The translations under genes were made by a program, and so were the position numbers. This document shows, piece by piece, positions 1-7,322 of a stretch of DNA of 14,163 nucleotides. Position 1 is the first letter of the stretch. The number at the start of each line of letters is the position of its first letter. The notes below the pieces were generated by a model that was not told the DNA's origin, made no database searches, and saw only the letters and a program-made list of their open reading frames with translations. The DNA is from Chloroflexi bacterium UBA6019 (GTDB lineage Bacteria > Chloroflexota > Dormibacteria > Dormibacterales > Dormibacteraceae). The DNA is taken from NCBI GenBank assembly GCA_002427995.1, contig DIZV01000080.1, positions 368 through 14,530 of the forward strand. The letters run 5' to 3'.

Positions 1-56
1 GCCTTCCCCCCCGACGGCGGCCGGGCCGGCCCTGCGGCCGGAGGAGCCTGGCCGGT

Positions 57-1064
57 TTGTTAGGGAAAAAGATCGGGATTGACCTCGGGACATCCACAGT
101 GCTCGTTTACGTCAAGGGTGAGGGGATCGTCATCAACGAGCCCTCGCTGGTGGCGCTCAACCGCGATGGCACCAAGATCCTGGCCGTGGGGCGGCAGGCG
201 GCCGAGATGGTGGGGCGGACGCCGGAGGCGATCAACATCGTGCGGCCGATGCGCGAGGGCGTGATCGCCGATTTCGTGGTGACCGAGGGGATGCTCCATT
301 ACTTCATCGCCAAGGTCCAGGGACGGCAGCGGATCTTCAAGCCAGAGATCATGATCTGCGTTCCTTCCGGCGTCACCAGCGTCGAGCGGCGCGCCGTGAC
401 CGAGGCCGCGATCTCCGCCGGCGCCAAGCAGGCCTGGCTGATCGACGAGCCCCTCGCGGCGGCGATTGGCGCCGACCTGCCGATCAGCCAGCCGAGCGGG
501 CACGCGATCTGCGATGTCGGCGGGGGCACCACCGAGATCGCGGTCATCTCGCTCTCCGGCATGGTTGTTGCCCACTCGATCCGGGTCGGAGGAAATCGGA
601 TCGACGACGCGATCGCCGCCTTCGTCAAGCGCAAGCACAACCTCCTGATCGGCGAGCGGACGGCGGAGGACATCAAGGTCGGCATCGGCAGCGCGCTGGC
701 GCCGAAGGAGCTCCTGACGATGGAGGTCCGGGGCCGGGACATCGTTTCCGGTCTCCCCAAGAACATCGTCCTCGATTCGCGCGAGGTGGCGGAGGCGATC
801 CAGGACCCCCTCGCCCAGATCGTCGGCGCGGTCCGGGGTGTGCTCGAGGAGACGCCACCCGAGCTCGCCGCGGACATCTATGACAAGGGCATCGTGCTCA
901 CCGGCGGCGGCGCTCTTCTCCGCAACCTCGATCGCTACCTGGTGATGCACACCGGCGTCCCGGCGATCGTCGCCGACGACCCGCAGACCTGCGTGGCTCG
1001 CGGCACCGGACTCGCCCTCGAGCACTTCGAGGTCCTCAAGCGGAACCAGCTCTATCTCCGGTAG
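57..1064 (+). CDS. mreB: Rod-shape-determining actin homologue MreB
   Basis: Bacterial actin that polymerises on the inner face of the cytoplasmic membrane and positions the lateral-wall synthesis machinery. The 335 residues match the family's usual length. Visible are the phosphate-1 loop GIDLGTST (residues 7-14), the conserved LIDEPLAAAIG segment (about 128-138), the phosphate-2 loop DVGGGTTE (153-160) and the adenosine loop GIVLTGGGALLRN (278-290), so the ATP site looks intact. The start is TTG at 57, chosen because GGAGGAG at 40-46 lies 10 bases upstream and the ORF begins directly with the typical KKIGIDLGT N-terminus. No mreC or mreD follows. The next gene is a glycosyltransferase beginning a few bases after the stop, so mreB probably leads an envelope-polysaccharide unit. 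An Mbl-type paralogue is the main alternative name. Confidence 0.95.
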   Translation: MLGKKIGIDLGTSTVLVYVKGEGIVINEPSLVALNRDGTKILAVGRQAAEMVGRTPEAINIVRPMREGVIADFVVTEGMLHYFIAKVQGRQRIFKPEIMICVPSGVTSVERRAVTEAAISAGAKQAWLIDEPLAAAIGADLPISQPSGHAICDVGGGTTEIAVISLSGMVVAHSIRVGGNRIDDAIAAFVKRKHNLLIGERTAEDIKVGIGSALAPKELLTMEVRGRDIVSGLPKNIVLDSREVAEAIQDPLAQIVGAVRGVLEETPPELAADIYDKGIVLTGGGALLRNLDRYLVMHTGVPAIVADDPQTCVARGTGLALEHFEVLKRNQLYLR

Positions 1065-1068
1065 TGCG

Positions 1069-2121
1069 CTGAGCGAGCTGCACATCGTCGTCGACGGCAC
1101 GGCGCTCGCGATGCCGCGGGCCGGCATCGGCACCTACACCCGGGAGATCCTGGCGGCCCTGGCGGGACGGGCTCGGTTCAGCGTCTACGGCCCGGGCTAC
1201 AGAGAGATTCCGGGACCTCGATTCGCGGGCCGCCACCTGCTCTGGCCGCGGCGGATCCGGCGCCTCCAGCCCGACCTCTTCTTCGGGCCGATGGGCCAGC
1301 TGCCGCTCGCCTCGGTCGGCTGCCCATCGGTGCTCACGATCCACGACCTCGCCATGTACATCGAGCCCCAGTGGTTCCCCTCCGGGCAGCCGCTCAGCAC
1401 GAGGCTCGTCGTGCCGCGCTCGATCGACCGGGCGAGCCACCTGGTCGCCGACTCCAACTGCACCGCCCGCGACATCGCCGAGCTCTTCGACCGGCGGCCG
1501 GAGGAGATCTCGGTCGTTCACCTCGGCGTCTCGCCGGTCTTCCACCCGTTGCCCGGCGACCAGCTGGCCGACATCCGCCGGCGCCTCCAGCTGCCCGAGC
1601 GCTTCCTCCTCTTCGTCGGCTCGATCGAGCCCCGCAAGAACCTGCCGACCCTGCTCGAGGCCTGGGCGGCCCTGCCCGACCATCCCGACCTCGTGATCGC
1701 GGGGACCTGGGGCTGGAAGTACGAGGCGGTTCAGCGACAGATCGAGCGGCTCGGGGAGGGTGTGCGCCTGCTCGGCCCGGTCGAGCCTGCGGACCTGCCG
1801 GGGCTCTACAACGTGGCGACCGCGCTCGCCCACCCGGCGTATTACGAGGGGTTCGGGCTGACGATCCTCGAGGCGATGGCCTGTGGCACGCCCGTGGTCA
1901 GCTCCAGCGCCGCCTCGCTGCCGGAGGTTGCGGGGGATGCCGCACTGCTGGTCGACCCGGCCGACGTCGAAAGTTGGACGGCCGCCCTCGACCGCGTCCT
2001 CCATGACCCTGGGGTGGCCACCGACCTGCGGCGCCGAGGAGTTCTCCGCGCAGCCGAGTTCACCTGGGAGAAGGCGGGCTCGAAGACCTGGCGGGTTCTG
2101 GAAGCGACAGCCGGGATCTGA
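1069..2121 (+). CDS. GT4-family glycosyltransferase with probable CTG start
   Basis: GT-B fold, retaining glycosyltransferase of family GT4, likely transferring a nucleotide-activated hexose to a lipid-linked or surface glycan in the cytoplasm. From CTG 1069 it is 350 residues. The donor-binding EPRKN motif is at about 187-191, and the E-x7-E motif (YEGFGLTILEA, Glu 260 and 268) is followed by MACGTPVV and SLPEVAGDAALL, so it should be active. The first ATG in frame is 1111, but that removes the conserved first strand LHIVVDGTAL that precedes the GIGTYTRE glycine motif. No ATG, GTG or TTG exists in frame between the upstream stop at 943 and 1111. CTG at 1069, four bases after the mreB stop (1062-1064), gives a natural MSELHIVVDG N-terminus and suggests termination-reinitiation; CTG 1078 is possible. 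Its 3' end overlaps the convergent GT4 gene by 62 bases. Confidence 0.9.
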   Translation: MSELHIVVDGTALAMPRAGIGTYTREILAALAGRARFSVYGPGYREIPGPRFAGRHLLWPRRIRRLQPDLFFGPMGQLPLASVGCPSVLTIHDLAMYIEPQWFPSGQPLSTRLVVPRSIDRASHLVADSNCTARDIAELFDRRPEEISVVHLGVSPVFHPLPGDQLADIRRRLQLPERFLLFVGSIEPRKNLPTLLEAWAALPDHPDLVIAGTWGWKYEAVQRQIERLGEGVRLLGPVEPADLPGLYNVATALAHPAYYEGFGLTILEAMACGTPVVSSSAASLPEVAGDAALLVDPADVESWTAALDRVLHDPGVATDLRRRGVLRAAEFTWEKAGSKTWRVLEATAGI

Positions 2122-3184
2122 CGGCGGCCGCGACGCCCGCCGCGCAGCGGTCCCAGGTGAAACGCCCGGCCTGTCTCCGCCCGGCCGCGACCAGCCGGCG
2201 GCGGAGCGCGGGATCGTCCCGGATGCGCTGCAGCGCTTCCGCCATCGCCACGCTGTCGCGGGCGTCGAGGATGTAGATCGCCGCCTCGCCGCCGACCTCG
2301 GGCAGCGATGAGGTGCGGGTCGCGACCACCGGCACGCCCTGCCGCATGGCCTCCACCAGGGGGAGCCCGAACCCCTCGTAGAGGCTCGGGAAGAGAAACG
2401 CCTCGGCCTGCCGGTAGAGAAGGTCGCGCTCGGCGTCGGTCACCCGTCCGAGGAGGTGGCAGCTGGAGGAGGCGTCGAGGCGAGCGGCCATGGCCTGGTC
2501 GTGGATCGCCCCCGCACAGACGAGGTCGATGCCGGGGAGGCGCTCAACCGCGGCCAGCGCGGTCAGCTGGTTCTTGCGCGGCTCGACCCGGCCGACGGTC
2601 AGGACGTAAGGTTTCTGGATGCCGAAGCCCCGGAGTCGGGCGGCGTCCTCCGCCGCGTCGCCGGGGTCGGGAGTGCCCTCGCCGCCACCCTCGTGGACGA
2701 CCGTCACCCGGTCGGGGGCGACGCCGTAGAGCGAGGTCAGGTCCTGGCGGGTCGCCTCGGAGACGGCGATCATCGTGCGGCAGACGCGGGCCGCCCGCCT
2801 CGTGGTCCAGCGGAGGTAGGCAAGGTCGGCCGGCGGGTAGGCGCCCGGGAAGCGCTCGAAGGCGAGGTCGTGGAAGACCTTCAGCGGCGGGGCCGGGCAC
2901 CAGGCGGGGACGACGTGGGCAAGGTCCACAAAGAGATCGGGGCGGAGCCGGGCCAGCTCGACCGGCAGCCTCGCCTGCGACCACAGCCGCGGGACGGGCA
3001 GAACGGTGACGTCGACCCCCAGGCCGGGGGCCGGCCGGGCGGCGTAGAGACGCCAATCGAGATCGGGAGCGACGCTCGGCAGCCGGCGGACGACCTCCCG
3101 CGTGAAGAGCTCGGTGCCGGTCACCTGGTCCTTCGTCGCCGGGTTGGCGTCGACCGCGATGACGGGCCGCCTTCCGGTGTCCAT
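2060..3184 (-). CDS. GT4-family glycosyltransferase
   Basis: A second complete GT4 retaining glycosyltransferase (374 residues), presumably cytoplasmic and acting on a surface-polysaccharide precursor. Seen in order: N-terminal strand PVIAVDAN (7-14) with the VTGTELFTRE acceptor-side loop, KVFHDLAF (102-109), donor motif EPRKN (201-205), and PSLYEGFGLPLVEAM with the E-x7-E pair Glu 270 and 278, then SLPEVGGEAAIY. The start at 3184 is well supported: AGGAGGAG lies about 2-9 bases before the ATG on the minus strand and the N-terminus fits the family; the open frame runs upstream to 3316 but only as shadow sequence. The C-terminal tail after the FTWDRCAAGVAAAV helix is Ser/Pro-rich, and it overlaps the end of the + strand GT4. 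The acceptor sugar cannot be told from sequence. Confidence 0.92.
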   Translation of the reverse strand: MDTGRRPVIAVDANPATKDQVTGTELFTREVVRRLPSVAPDLDWRLYAARPAPGLGVDVTVLPVPRLWSQARLPVELARLRPDLFVDLAHVVPAWCPAPPLKVFHDLAFERFPGAYPPADLAYLRWTTRRAARVCRTMIAVSEATRQDLTSLYGVAPDRVTVVHEGGGEGTPDPGDAAEDAARLRGFGIQKPYVLTVGRVEPRKNQLTALAAVERLPGIDLVCAGAIHDQAMAARLDASSSCHLLGRVTDAERDLLYRQAEAFLFPSLYEGFGLPLVEAMRQGVPVVATRTSSLPEVGGEAAIYILDARDSVAMAEALQRIRDDPALRRRLVAAGRRQAGRFTWDRCAAGVAAAVRSRLSLPEPARSSSPPSPR

Positions 3185-3202
3185 GCTCCTCCTATCCGCG
3201 CA

Positions 3203-4249
3203 ATGTCGGTGTTTTCCGGCAGACTGGATGCGGTGAACGGACCGCGCATCCGCGGGCGGGCGGGAGCGCTGGCGATGGTCGGACTGGCCACGTTGACGGC
3301 GCTTGCCCTGCTCCAAGGATCATCGATCAAGACGGCCTACGGGCGCCCGCTCGTGGCCGCGCTCCGGGGCGGGCTGGCGCAGGCGCTCCCTGGACGGCCG
3401 GCGCCGATCTCGGTCGCCGACTGGGAGGCGCTCCCGCCGGGCGCCGCCAACGCGGTGATCGCGCCCGGGCGGGCGACGGTCCAGGTGCCGATCCTGATGT
3501 ACCACTACATCCGGGTCCCGCCCGACCCTGCCACCGACCGCCTCGGTTGGGGCCTCTCCACCTCGCCCGACGACTTCCGCCTCCAGATGGACTATCTCGA
3601 CGACCACGGCTATCACCCGGTCACTCTGACCGACCTCCGTGCCTACCTCAGCGGCACCCAGTCGTTGCCCGACCGCCCGGTCGTGCTGACCTTCGACGAC
3701 GGCTACAGCGACGTCTACACGGCGGCCTACCCGCTGCTCAAGCAGCACCATTTCAAGGCGGTCGCCTACATCGTCAGCGGTTTCGTCGGCCGCGCAGGCC
3801 AGAACGTGATGCCGGACCAGGTTCGGGAGATGGACGCCAATGGGATCGAGATCGGCGCCCATACCGTGAACCACGTCGACCTGACCAAGGTCCACGGGTC
3901 GGACCTGTGGAACGAGGTCAAGGGGTCGAAGGATGCGCTGGAGGCGCTTGTCGGCCACCCTGTGCTCGACTTCTGCTACCCCTCGGGCCGTCAGGACGCG
4001 GAGGTGGTCCAGGCCGTGCAGGCGGCGGGCTACCAGAGCGCCACCACCACCGCGAGCGGAGCCGTCCACTCGTTCGGCGACCGCTTCACCTGGTCGCGGG
4101 TCCGCGTATCCGGCAGCGAATCGCTGGGCGACTTCGCCCGCGGCCTCGAGCAGCACGAGACCGGCGTCATGCCGTCAAGGTTCGAGATGATCCGGATCCC
4201 CCGCGCCTATCCCCTGGTGTTCATCGGACGCCTGGCCGGGCTGGAGTAG
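3203..4249 (+). CDS. Membrane-anchored polysaccharide deacetylase (NodB/CE4 family)
   Basis: Extracytoplasmic zinc-dependent enzyme removing N- or O-acetyl groups from a surface glycan or peptidoglycan. From ATG 3203 it has 348 residues: an Arg-rich n-region, a hydrophobic anchor at about 22-38 (GALAMVGLATLTALALL), a linker, then the domain starting at QVPILMYHYIR (94-104). Catalytic motifs are present: TFDDG with the Asp pair (163-167), HTVNH metal-binding histidines (220 and 224) and FCYPSGR (257-263). Architecture resembles PgaB/IcaB-type or PdaA-like deacetylases. The start is uncertain: no good Shine-Dalgarno precedes ATG 3203, GTG 3233 or ATG 3275. The frame stays open back to 2456, but that stretch is antisense to the neighbouring GT4 and is not real. 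It diverges from the GT4 at 3184 with an 18-base gap and overlaps the next minus-strand gene by 75 bases. Confidence 0.9.
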   Translation: MSVFSGRLDAVNGPRIRGRAGALAMVGLATLTALALLQGSSIKTAYGRPLVAALRGGLAQALPGRPAPISVADWEALPPGAANAVIAPGRATVQVPILMYHYIRVPPDPATDRLGWGLSTSPDDFRLQMDYLDDHGYHPVTLTDLRAYLSGTQSLPDRPVVLTFDDGYSDVYTAAYPLLKQHHFKAVAYIVSGFVGRAGQNVMPDQVREMDANGIEIGAHTVNHVDLTKVHGSDLWNEVKGSKDALEALVGHPVLDFCYPSGRQDAEVVQAVQAAGYQSATTTASGAVHSFGDRFTWSRVRVSGSESLGDFARGLEQHETGVMPSRFEMIRIPRAYPLVFIGRLAGLE

Positions 4250-5125
4250 CGCCAGCACCCGGCGGGCCGCTCGCTCGGCGCTGAGGCCGGCGGCGAGCTC
4301 ACGGCCCCGGCCCGAGAGTTGCGCTCGGAGCGGGCCGCTCCGGTAGAGGGCGGAGATCGCCTCCGACCAGTCCTCCAGCCGGCCTGCCCTGACCGTGAGG
4401 CCGCCGTCACGGACGATCTCGGGGTAAGCCCCGTCGTCGGGGACGACCGGGGGAGTTCCGCAGGCCATCGCCTGCAGCGCTCGCATCGGGCAGCCGTTGA
4501 GAGATTCGAAGAGGAGGACCCCGATCGCTCCGCTGAGCAGGGCCGGCAGCTGATCGCGGTCCGCGCCGAGCCCCTCCGCCGGTACAACCGCGGCTCCGGC
4601 GGGTGTGACAGCGCCCTCCCAGGCGCGGCGGGCGAGCCGCGCGTCTCCGTAAGCGAGCAGGTAGCGCTCAGGAAGGCCAAACCGTACCCGCGCCGCCTCG
4701 GCCTCGTCTCGCGAGGTGCGGGCGAAGCCGGGCTCGATGCCGGGTTGGATCAGGACGACGCGCTCAGCCGGCACGCGGAGGTAGCGCACCAGGGCGTCCG
4801 CCACCGCCTCTGAGGGCGCGATCACAACAGCCGACCGGCTGGCCGCGAAAGCAATCCCGAAGCGGCGGCCGAAACCGAGCAGCCCGGACCGGAGCGCCGC
4901 CAGCTCGTGCACCGCCGTGAGGCAGCGGTAGCCAGGCACCGGCCTGCCGCCGGCCGGGAGGAAGAGCGTTTCAGCGGCTGGGAGTGGGCCCGTGAAGCCC
5001 GGCTCGAGGACGGTCAGGTCGGCATGGACCGCGAGCCTGACGAGGGCGCCGGTCAGTTGGAGGGCGTATTCGCCTGCCGCGTCGGGTCGGGCGGCGTCGA
5101 CCGGGCGGAGGTCGATCAGCAGCAT
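4175..5125 (-). CDS. Shortened, motif-degenerate GT4-like glycosyltransferase
   Basis: GT4-like protein of 316 residues, shorter than the 350-374 of its two neighbours. The N-terminal half is recognisable: MLLIDLRPVDAARPDAAGEYALQL, an AVHELAAL acceptor-side segment (71-78), a VIAPSEAVADALVRYLRVPAERVVLIQPGI block (101-130) and LPERYLLAYG (151-160). The usual EPRKN donor motif is replaced by DARLARRAW, only about 45 residues separate it from LFESLNGCPMRALQAMACGTPPVV (about 205-228) where neighbours have about 70, and the second Glu of E-x7-E is replaced by Gln 218 with altered spacing. It may be catalytically weak, non-catalytic or altered in donor use. The reading frame is intact and GC-rich like its neighbours, so it is not an obvious pseudogene. 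ATG 5125 is chosen because the family N-terminus starts there; sequence upstream in frame is shadow. The 3' end overlaps the deacetylase gene. Confidence 0.8.
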   Translation of the reverse strand: MLLIDLRPVDAARPDAAGEYALQLTGALVRLAVHADLTVLEPGFTGPLPAAETLFLPAGGRPVPGYRCLTAVHELAALRSGLLGFGRRFGIAFAASRSAVVIAPSEAVADALVRYLRVPAERVVLIQPGIEPGFARTSRDEAEAARVRFGLPERYLLAYGDARLARRAWEGAVTPAGAAVVPAEGLGADRDQLPALLSGAIGVLLFESLNGCPMRALQAMACGTPPVVPDDGAYPEIVRDGGLTVRAGRLEDWSEAISALYRSGPLRAQLSGRGRELAAGLSAERAARRVLALLQPGQASDEHQGIGAGDPDHLEP

Positions 5126-5135
5126 GCGACCGGCA

Positions 5136-5143
5136 ATGATAAT
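5136..5143. promoter_or_regulatory. Candidate bidirectional -10 patch between divergent genes
   Basis: An AT-rich island in very GC-rich DNA. On the + strand GATAAT (5138-5143) is a 5/6 match to TATAAT, seven bases before GTG 5151. On the - strand TATCAT (5141-5136) is also 5/6, about ten bases before ATG 5125. No Shine-Dalgarno sequence precedes either gene at normal spacing and no convincing -35 box is seen. The geometry would give leaderless or nearly leaderless transcripts in both directions. This is inference from two hexamers and spacing. Confidence 0.35.
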
Positions 5144-5150
5144 CAGGCGC

Positions 5151-5873
5151 GTGAAGTCGATCCGCGTGCTCGGGGTCAGGGTGGATGCGGTGGACACCGA
5201 GGAGACGCTGGAACGGATCGAGGAGCTGCTCCGCTCCGGCGGCCACCACCTGGTCGCGACGGTCAACCCGGAGTTCGTGATGCGGGCCCGCCGGGATCCC
5301 GAGTTCCACCGGGTGCTGGAGAGCGCCGGCCTCTGCCTGCCCGACGGCTGGGGCGTCACCTGGGCGGCGCGCCGGCAGGGACAGCCGCTGCCGGAGCGCG
5401 TCACCGGGGTCGACCTGATCCCTGCGCTTGCCGCGCGGGCCGCCGACCGGGGCTGGCGCCTCTTCTTCCTGGGTGCCGGCCCCGGGGTGGCCGAAGTCGC
5501 GGCGGAGCAGCTGCGGATGCGCTTTCCAAGCCTCATCGTGGCCGGCTGCCACTCCGGTGAAGCGGGTCCCCTGGGCGATGAGGTGAGCCTTGGCATGATC
5601 GCCGAGGCGCACCCGGATATCGTCCTGGTCGCCTACGGTGCCCCGCTGCAGGAGCTCTGGATCGTCCGCAACCTGGAGCGGCTCCAGGCCGGGGTGGGGA
5701 TTGGTGTCGGGGGGGCCTTCGACTATCTCTCGGGGAAGGTCCCGCGGGCGCCGGCGTGGCTGAGGCGGCTCGGTCTGGAGTGGCTCTATCGGCTCGCCCG
5801 GCAACCCTGGCGGGCCCGGCGGATGGCCGTGCTGCCCGTCTTCGCGCTCGAGGTCCTGCGTTCGCGAGCCTGA
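5151..5873 (+). CDS. WecG/TagA/CpsF-family glycosyltransferase (GT26)
   Basis: Membrane-associated GT26 enzyme, typically transferring N-acetylmannosamine(uronic acid) or a related sugar onto undecaprenyl-diphosphate-GlcNAc, an early step of teichoic acid, common antigen or capsule-type glycan assembly. From GTG 5151 it is 240 residues. Family motifs: VRVLGVRVDAV-like N-terminus, TVNPEF (37-42), LPDGWGV with Asp 65, VTGVDLIPAL (84-93), FFLGAGPGVAE (105-115), VAYGAPLQELW (160-170), GVGGAFDYLSGKVPRAP (185-201) and the basic amphipathic tail WLYRLARQPWRARR that mediates membrane association in this family. Thr 37 and Asp 65 correspond to residues reported as important in TagA. Alternative starts are ATG 5136 and ATG 5124; 5151 is preferred because the family N-terminus is short and a -10-like GATAAT sits seven bases upstream. 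Confidence 0.9.
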   Translation: MKSIRVLGVRVDAVDTEETLERIEELLRSGGHHLVATVNPEFVMRARRDPEFHRVLESAGLCLPDGWGVTWAARRQGQPLPERVTGVDLIPALAARAADRGWRLFFLGAGPGVAEVAAEQLRMRFPSLIVAGCHSGEAGPLGDEVSLGMIAEAHPDIVLVAYGAPLQELWIVRNLERLQAGVGIGVGGAFDYLSGKVPRAPAWLRRLGLEWLYRLARQPWRARRMAVLPVFALEVLRSRA

Positions 5874-5884
5874 AAGGCGGCCGA

Positions 5885-5890
5885 TATGCT
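5885..5890 (+). promoter_or_regulatory. Weak candidate -10 element upstream of the ALG5-like gene
   Basis: TATGCT, a 4/6 match to TATAAT, ends eight bases before the GTG at 5899. There is no Shine-Dalgarno sequence between them and no clear -35 box. The position would fit a leaderless GTG start. The gap to the WecG stop is only 25 bases, so read-through from upstream is the alternative. Confidence 0.22.
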
Positions 5891-5898
5891 TTCGAGCC

Positions 5899-6618
5899 GT
5901 GGTCGAACCGCCCCAGCTCAGCGTCGTGGTGCCGGCCTTTAATGAGAGCGGCCGGCTGGCCGCGACCCTCTCGGTCATCAAGCCCTACCTCAACTCGATG
6001 GGGGAGAGCTGGGAGCTGATCATCGCGAATGACGGCAGCACCGACTCGACCCTCGACCTCATCCACACCGAGGCGCGGCTCGACCCCCACCACGTTTACG
6101 GCATCGACCTTCAGCCCAACCGGGGAAAGGGCCGGGCCGTCGCGGCGGGCGTCGCCGCCAGCCGGGGGGAGCTGGTCCTGATCTCGGACGCCGACTTTTC
6201 GACCCCGATCGACGAGCTCGTCAAGCTCCGCACCGCCATCGACCAGGGCTATGACGTGGCGATCGGGTCCCGTGCCATCCGCGGCGCCCAGGTCGAAGTC
6301 TCGCAGCCCTACCACCGGGTGCTGATGGGGAAGATCTTCAACCTCATCGTCCAGCTCCTGGTCCTCCCCGGCTTCTGGGACACGCAGTGCGGCTTCAAGC
6401 TCTGGAAGGGACCCCTGGCGAGAGAGGTCTTCGCCAGCATGAAGCTCGACGGCAACGTCGCCTTCGACGTCGAGGTCCTCTACCGCGCCCGTCGCCGCGG
6501 CCACCGGATCGCCGAGGTGCCGGTCCGCTGGTACGACTCCATCCCGAGCCGGATCTCGCCCATGAAGCATTCCGCCGAGGCCCTCCTGGACATCGCCAAG
6601 ATCCGGTTCCTGAGATGA
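5899..6618 (+). CDS. GT2 polyprenyl-phosphate glycosyltransferase, ALG5-like
   Basis: Inverting GT-A enzyme of 239 residues resembling dolichyl-phosphate beta-glucosyltransferase. Expected to transfer glucose or a similar hexose from a nucleotide sugar to polyprenyl phosphate at the inner membrane face. Motifs: SVVVPAFNES (8-17), nucleotide-binding ANDGSTDST (43-51), NRGKGRAV, the metal-binding SDADFSTPIDEL with Asp 97/Asp 99, and the group-specific GSRAIRGAQVEVSQPYHR plus DTQCGFKLW. No membrane helices follow the catalytic domain. GTG 5899 directly precedes the conserved N-terminus. Its TGA overlaps the ATG of the next gene (ATGA, 6615-6618), so translation of the two polyprenyl-phosphate sugar synthases is likely coupled. 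The exact sugar is not predictable from sequence. Confidence 0.92.
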   Translation: MVEPPQLSVVVPAFNESGRLAATLSVIKPYLNSMGESWELIIANDGSTDSTLDLIHTEARLDPHHVYGIDLQPNRGKGRAVAAGVAASRGELVLISDADFSTPIDELVKLRTAIDQGYDVAIGSRAIRGAQVEVSQPYHRVLMGKIFNLIVQLLVLPGFWDTQCGFKLWKGPLAREVFASMKLDGNVAFDVEVLYRARRRGHRIAEVPVRWYDSIPSRISPMKHSAEALLDIAKIRFLR

Positions 6619-7322
6619 GCGACCGCACCCTGGTGATCCTGCCCACCTACGACGAGAAGGACAACCTGGAGCGCGTCTCCCGGGAGGTTCGCCAGCTCGG
6701 CTACGACGTCCTCGTCGTCGACGACAACTCGCCGGATGGCACCGGTGAGATCGCCGACCGCCTGGCGCGGCGGGACCCGCACCTCAGTGTCCTCCACCGG
6801 TCCGGCAAGCTCGGCCTCGGCAGCGCTTATGTCGAAGCCTTTCGGCTTGGCCTCGAGCGAGGTTACGAGCTCTTCGTCGAGATGGACGCGGACGGCTCCC
6901 ACAAGGTGGAGCACCTGGATGCGATCATCGCGGCGGCGCGTGCCGGTGGCGGTCTCGGCCTCGGTTCCCGATACACCGCCGGCGGCGGGGTCGCGGGCTG
7001 GCCCTGGCACCGCCGCTTCCTCAGCTGGGGAGCCAACGTCTACTGCCGGGCCCTCCTCGGCCTCTCCATCCACGACTGCACCTCCGGGTACCGCTGCTAC
7101 ACCCGCCGCCTTCTGGAGGCCATCGGCCTAGAGCGCGTGATTTCCGACGGTTATTCGTTCCAGATCGAGATGGTCTACCTGGCGACCCGTAATGGCTTCA
7201 AGGTGGTCGAGGTGCCGATCCTCTTCGAGGACCGGGTCGCCGGCGCGTCCAAGGTGACCCGGGGCGAGATCGTCACCGACTTCCTGAGCGTGATCCGGCT
7301 CCGGGTCGGCCATGGCGGTTAG
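6615..7322 (+). CDS. GT2 polyprenol-phosphate mannosyltransferase-like enzyme, DPM1-like
   Basis: GT-A enzyme of 235 residues with the DPM1 signature: LVILPTYDEKDNLE (6-19), VVDDNSPDGTGEIAD (34-48), SGKLGLGSAYVEAF (63-76), and EMDADGSHKVEHL around Asp 91/Asp 93, later GSRYTAGGGVAGWPWHRR, DCTSGYRCY and SDGYSFQIEM. Members make polyprenyl-phosphate mannose (or another hexose) from GDP-mannose, the donor for periplasmic GT-C transferases. Like eukaryotic DPM1 it has no C-terminal membrane helices. ATG 6615 sits in the ATGA overlap with the ALG5-like gene; the longer open frame upstream is shadow. Its 3' end overlaps the next ORF by 11 bases, so the three genes form one translationally linked unit. 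Confidence 0.92.
   Translation: MSDRTLVILPTYDEKDNLERVSREVRQLGYDVLVVDDNSPDGTGEIADRLARRDPHLSVLHRSGKLGLGSAYVEAFRLGLERGYELFVEMDADGSHKVEHLDAIIAAARAGGGLGLGSRYTAGGGVAGWPWHRRFLSWGANVYCRALLGLSIHDCTSGYRCYTRRLLEAIGLERVISDGYSFQIEMVYLATRNGFKVVEVPILFEDRVAGASKVTRGEIVTDFLSVIRLRVGHGG

Noticed and set aside
1..56. GC-rich inverted repeats upstream of mreB as a terminator
   Set aside because: GGCC-type palindromes are expected in such GC-rich DNA and no T-tract follows; only the Shine-Dalgarno at 40-46 is supportable.
60..1133. 357-codon minus-strand ORF opposite mreB
   Set aside because: Low-complexity Asp/Arg/Gly-rich antisense shadow of a clear MreB gene; no domain features.
2456..3202. Open frame extending the deacetylase gene far upstream
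   Set aside because: It is antisense to a clear GT4 gene, is rich in Gly/Arg/Asp and adds no recognisable domain; the membrane anchor begins after 3203.
5126..5596. Upstream extension of the third GT4 on the minus strand
   Set aside because: It lies opposite the WecG-family gene and has Ser/Arg-rich shadow composition; the family N-terminus begins at 5125.
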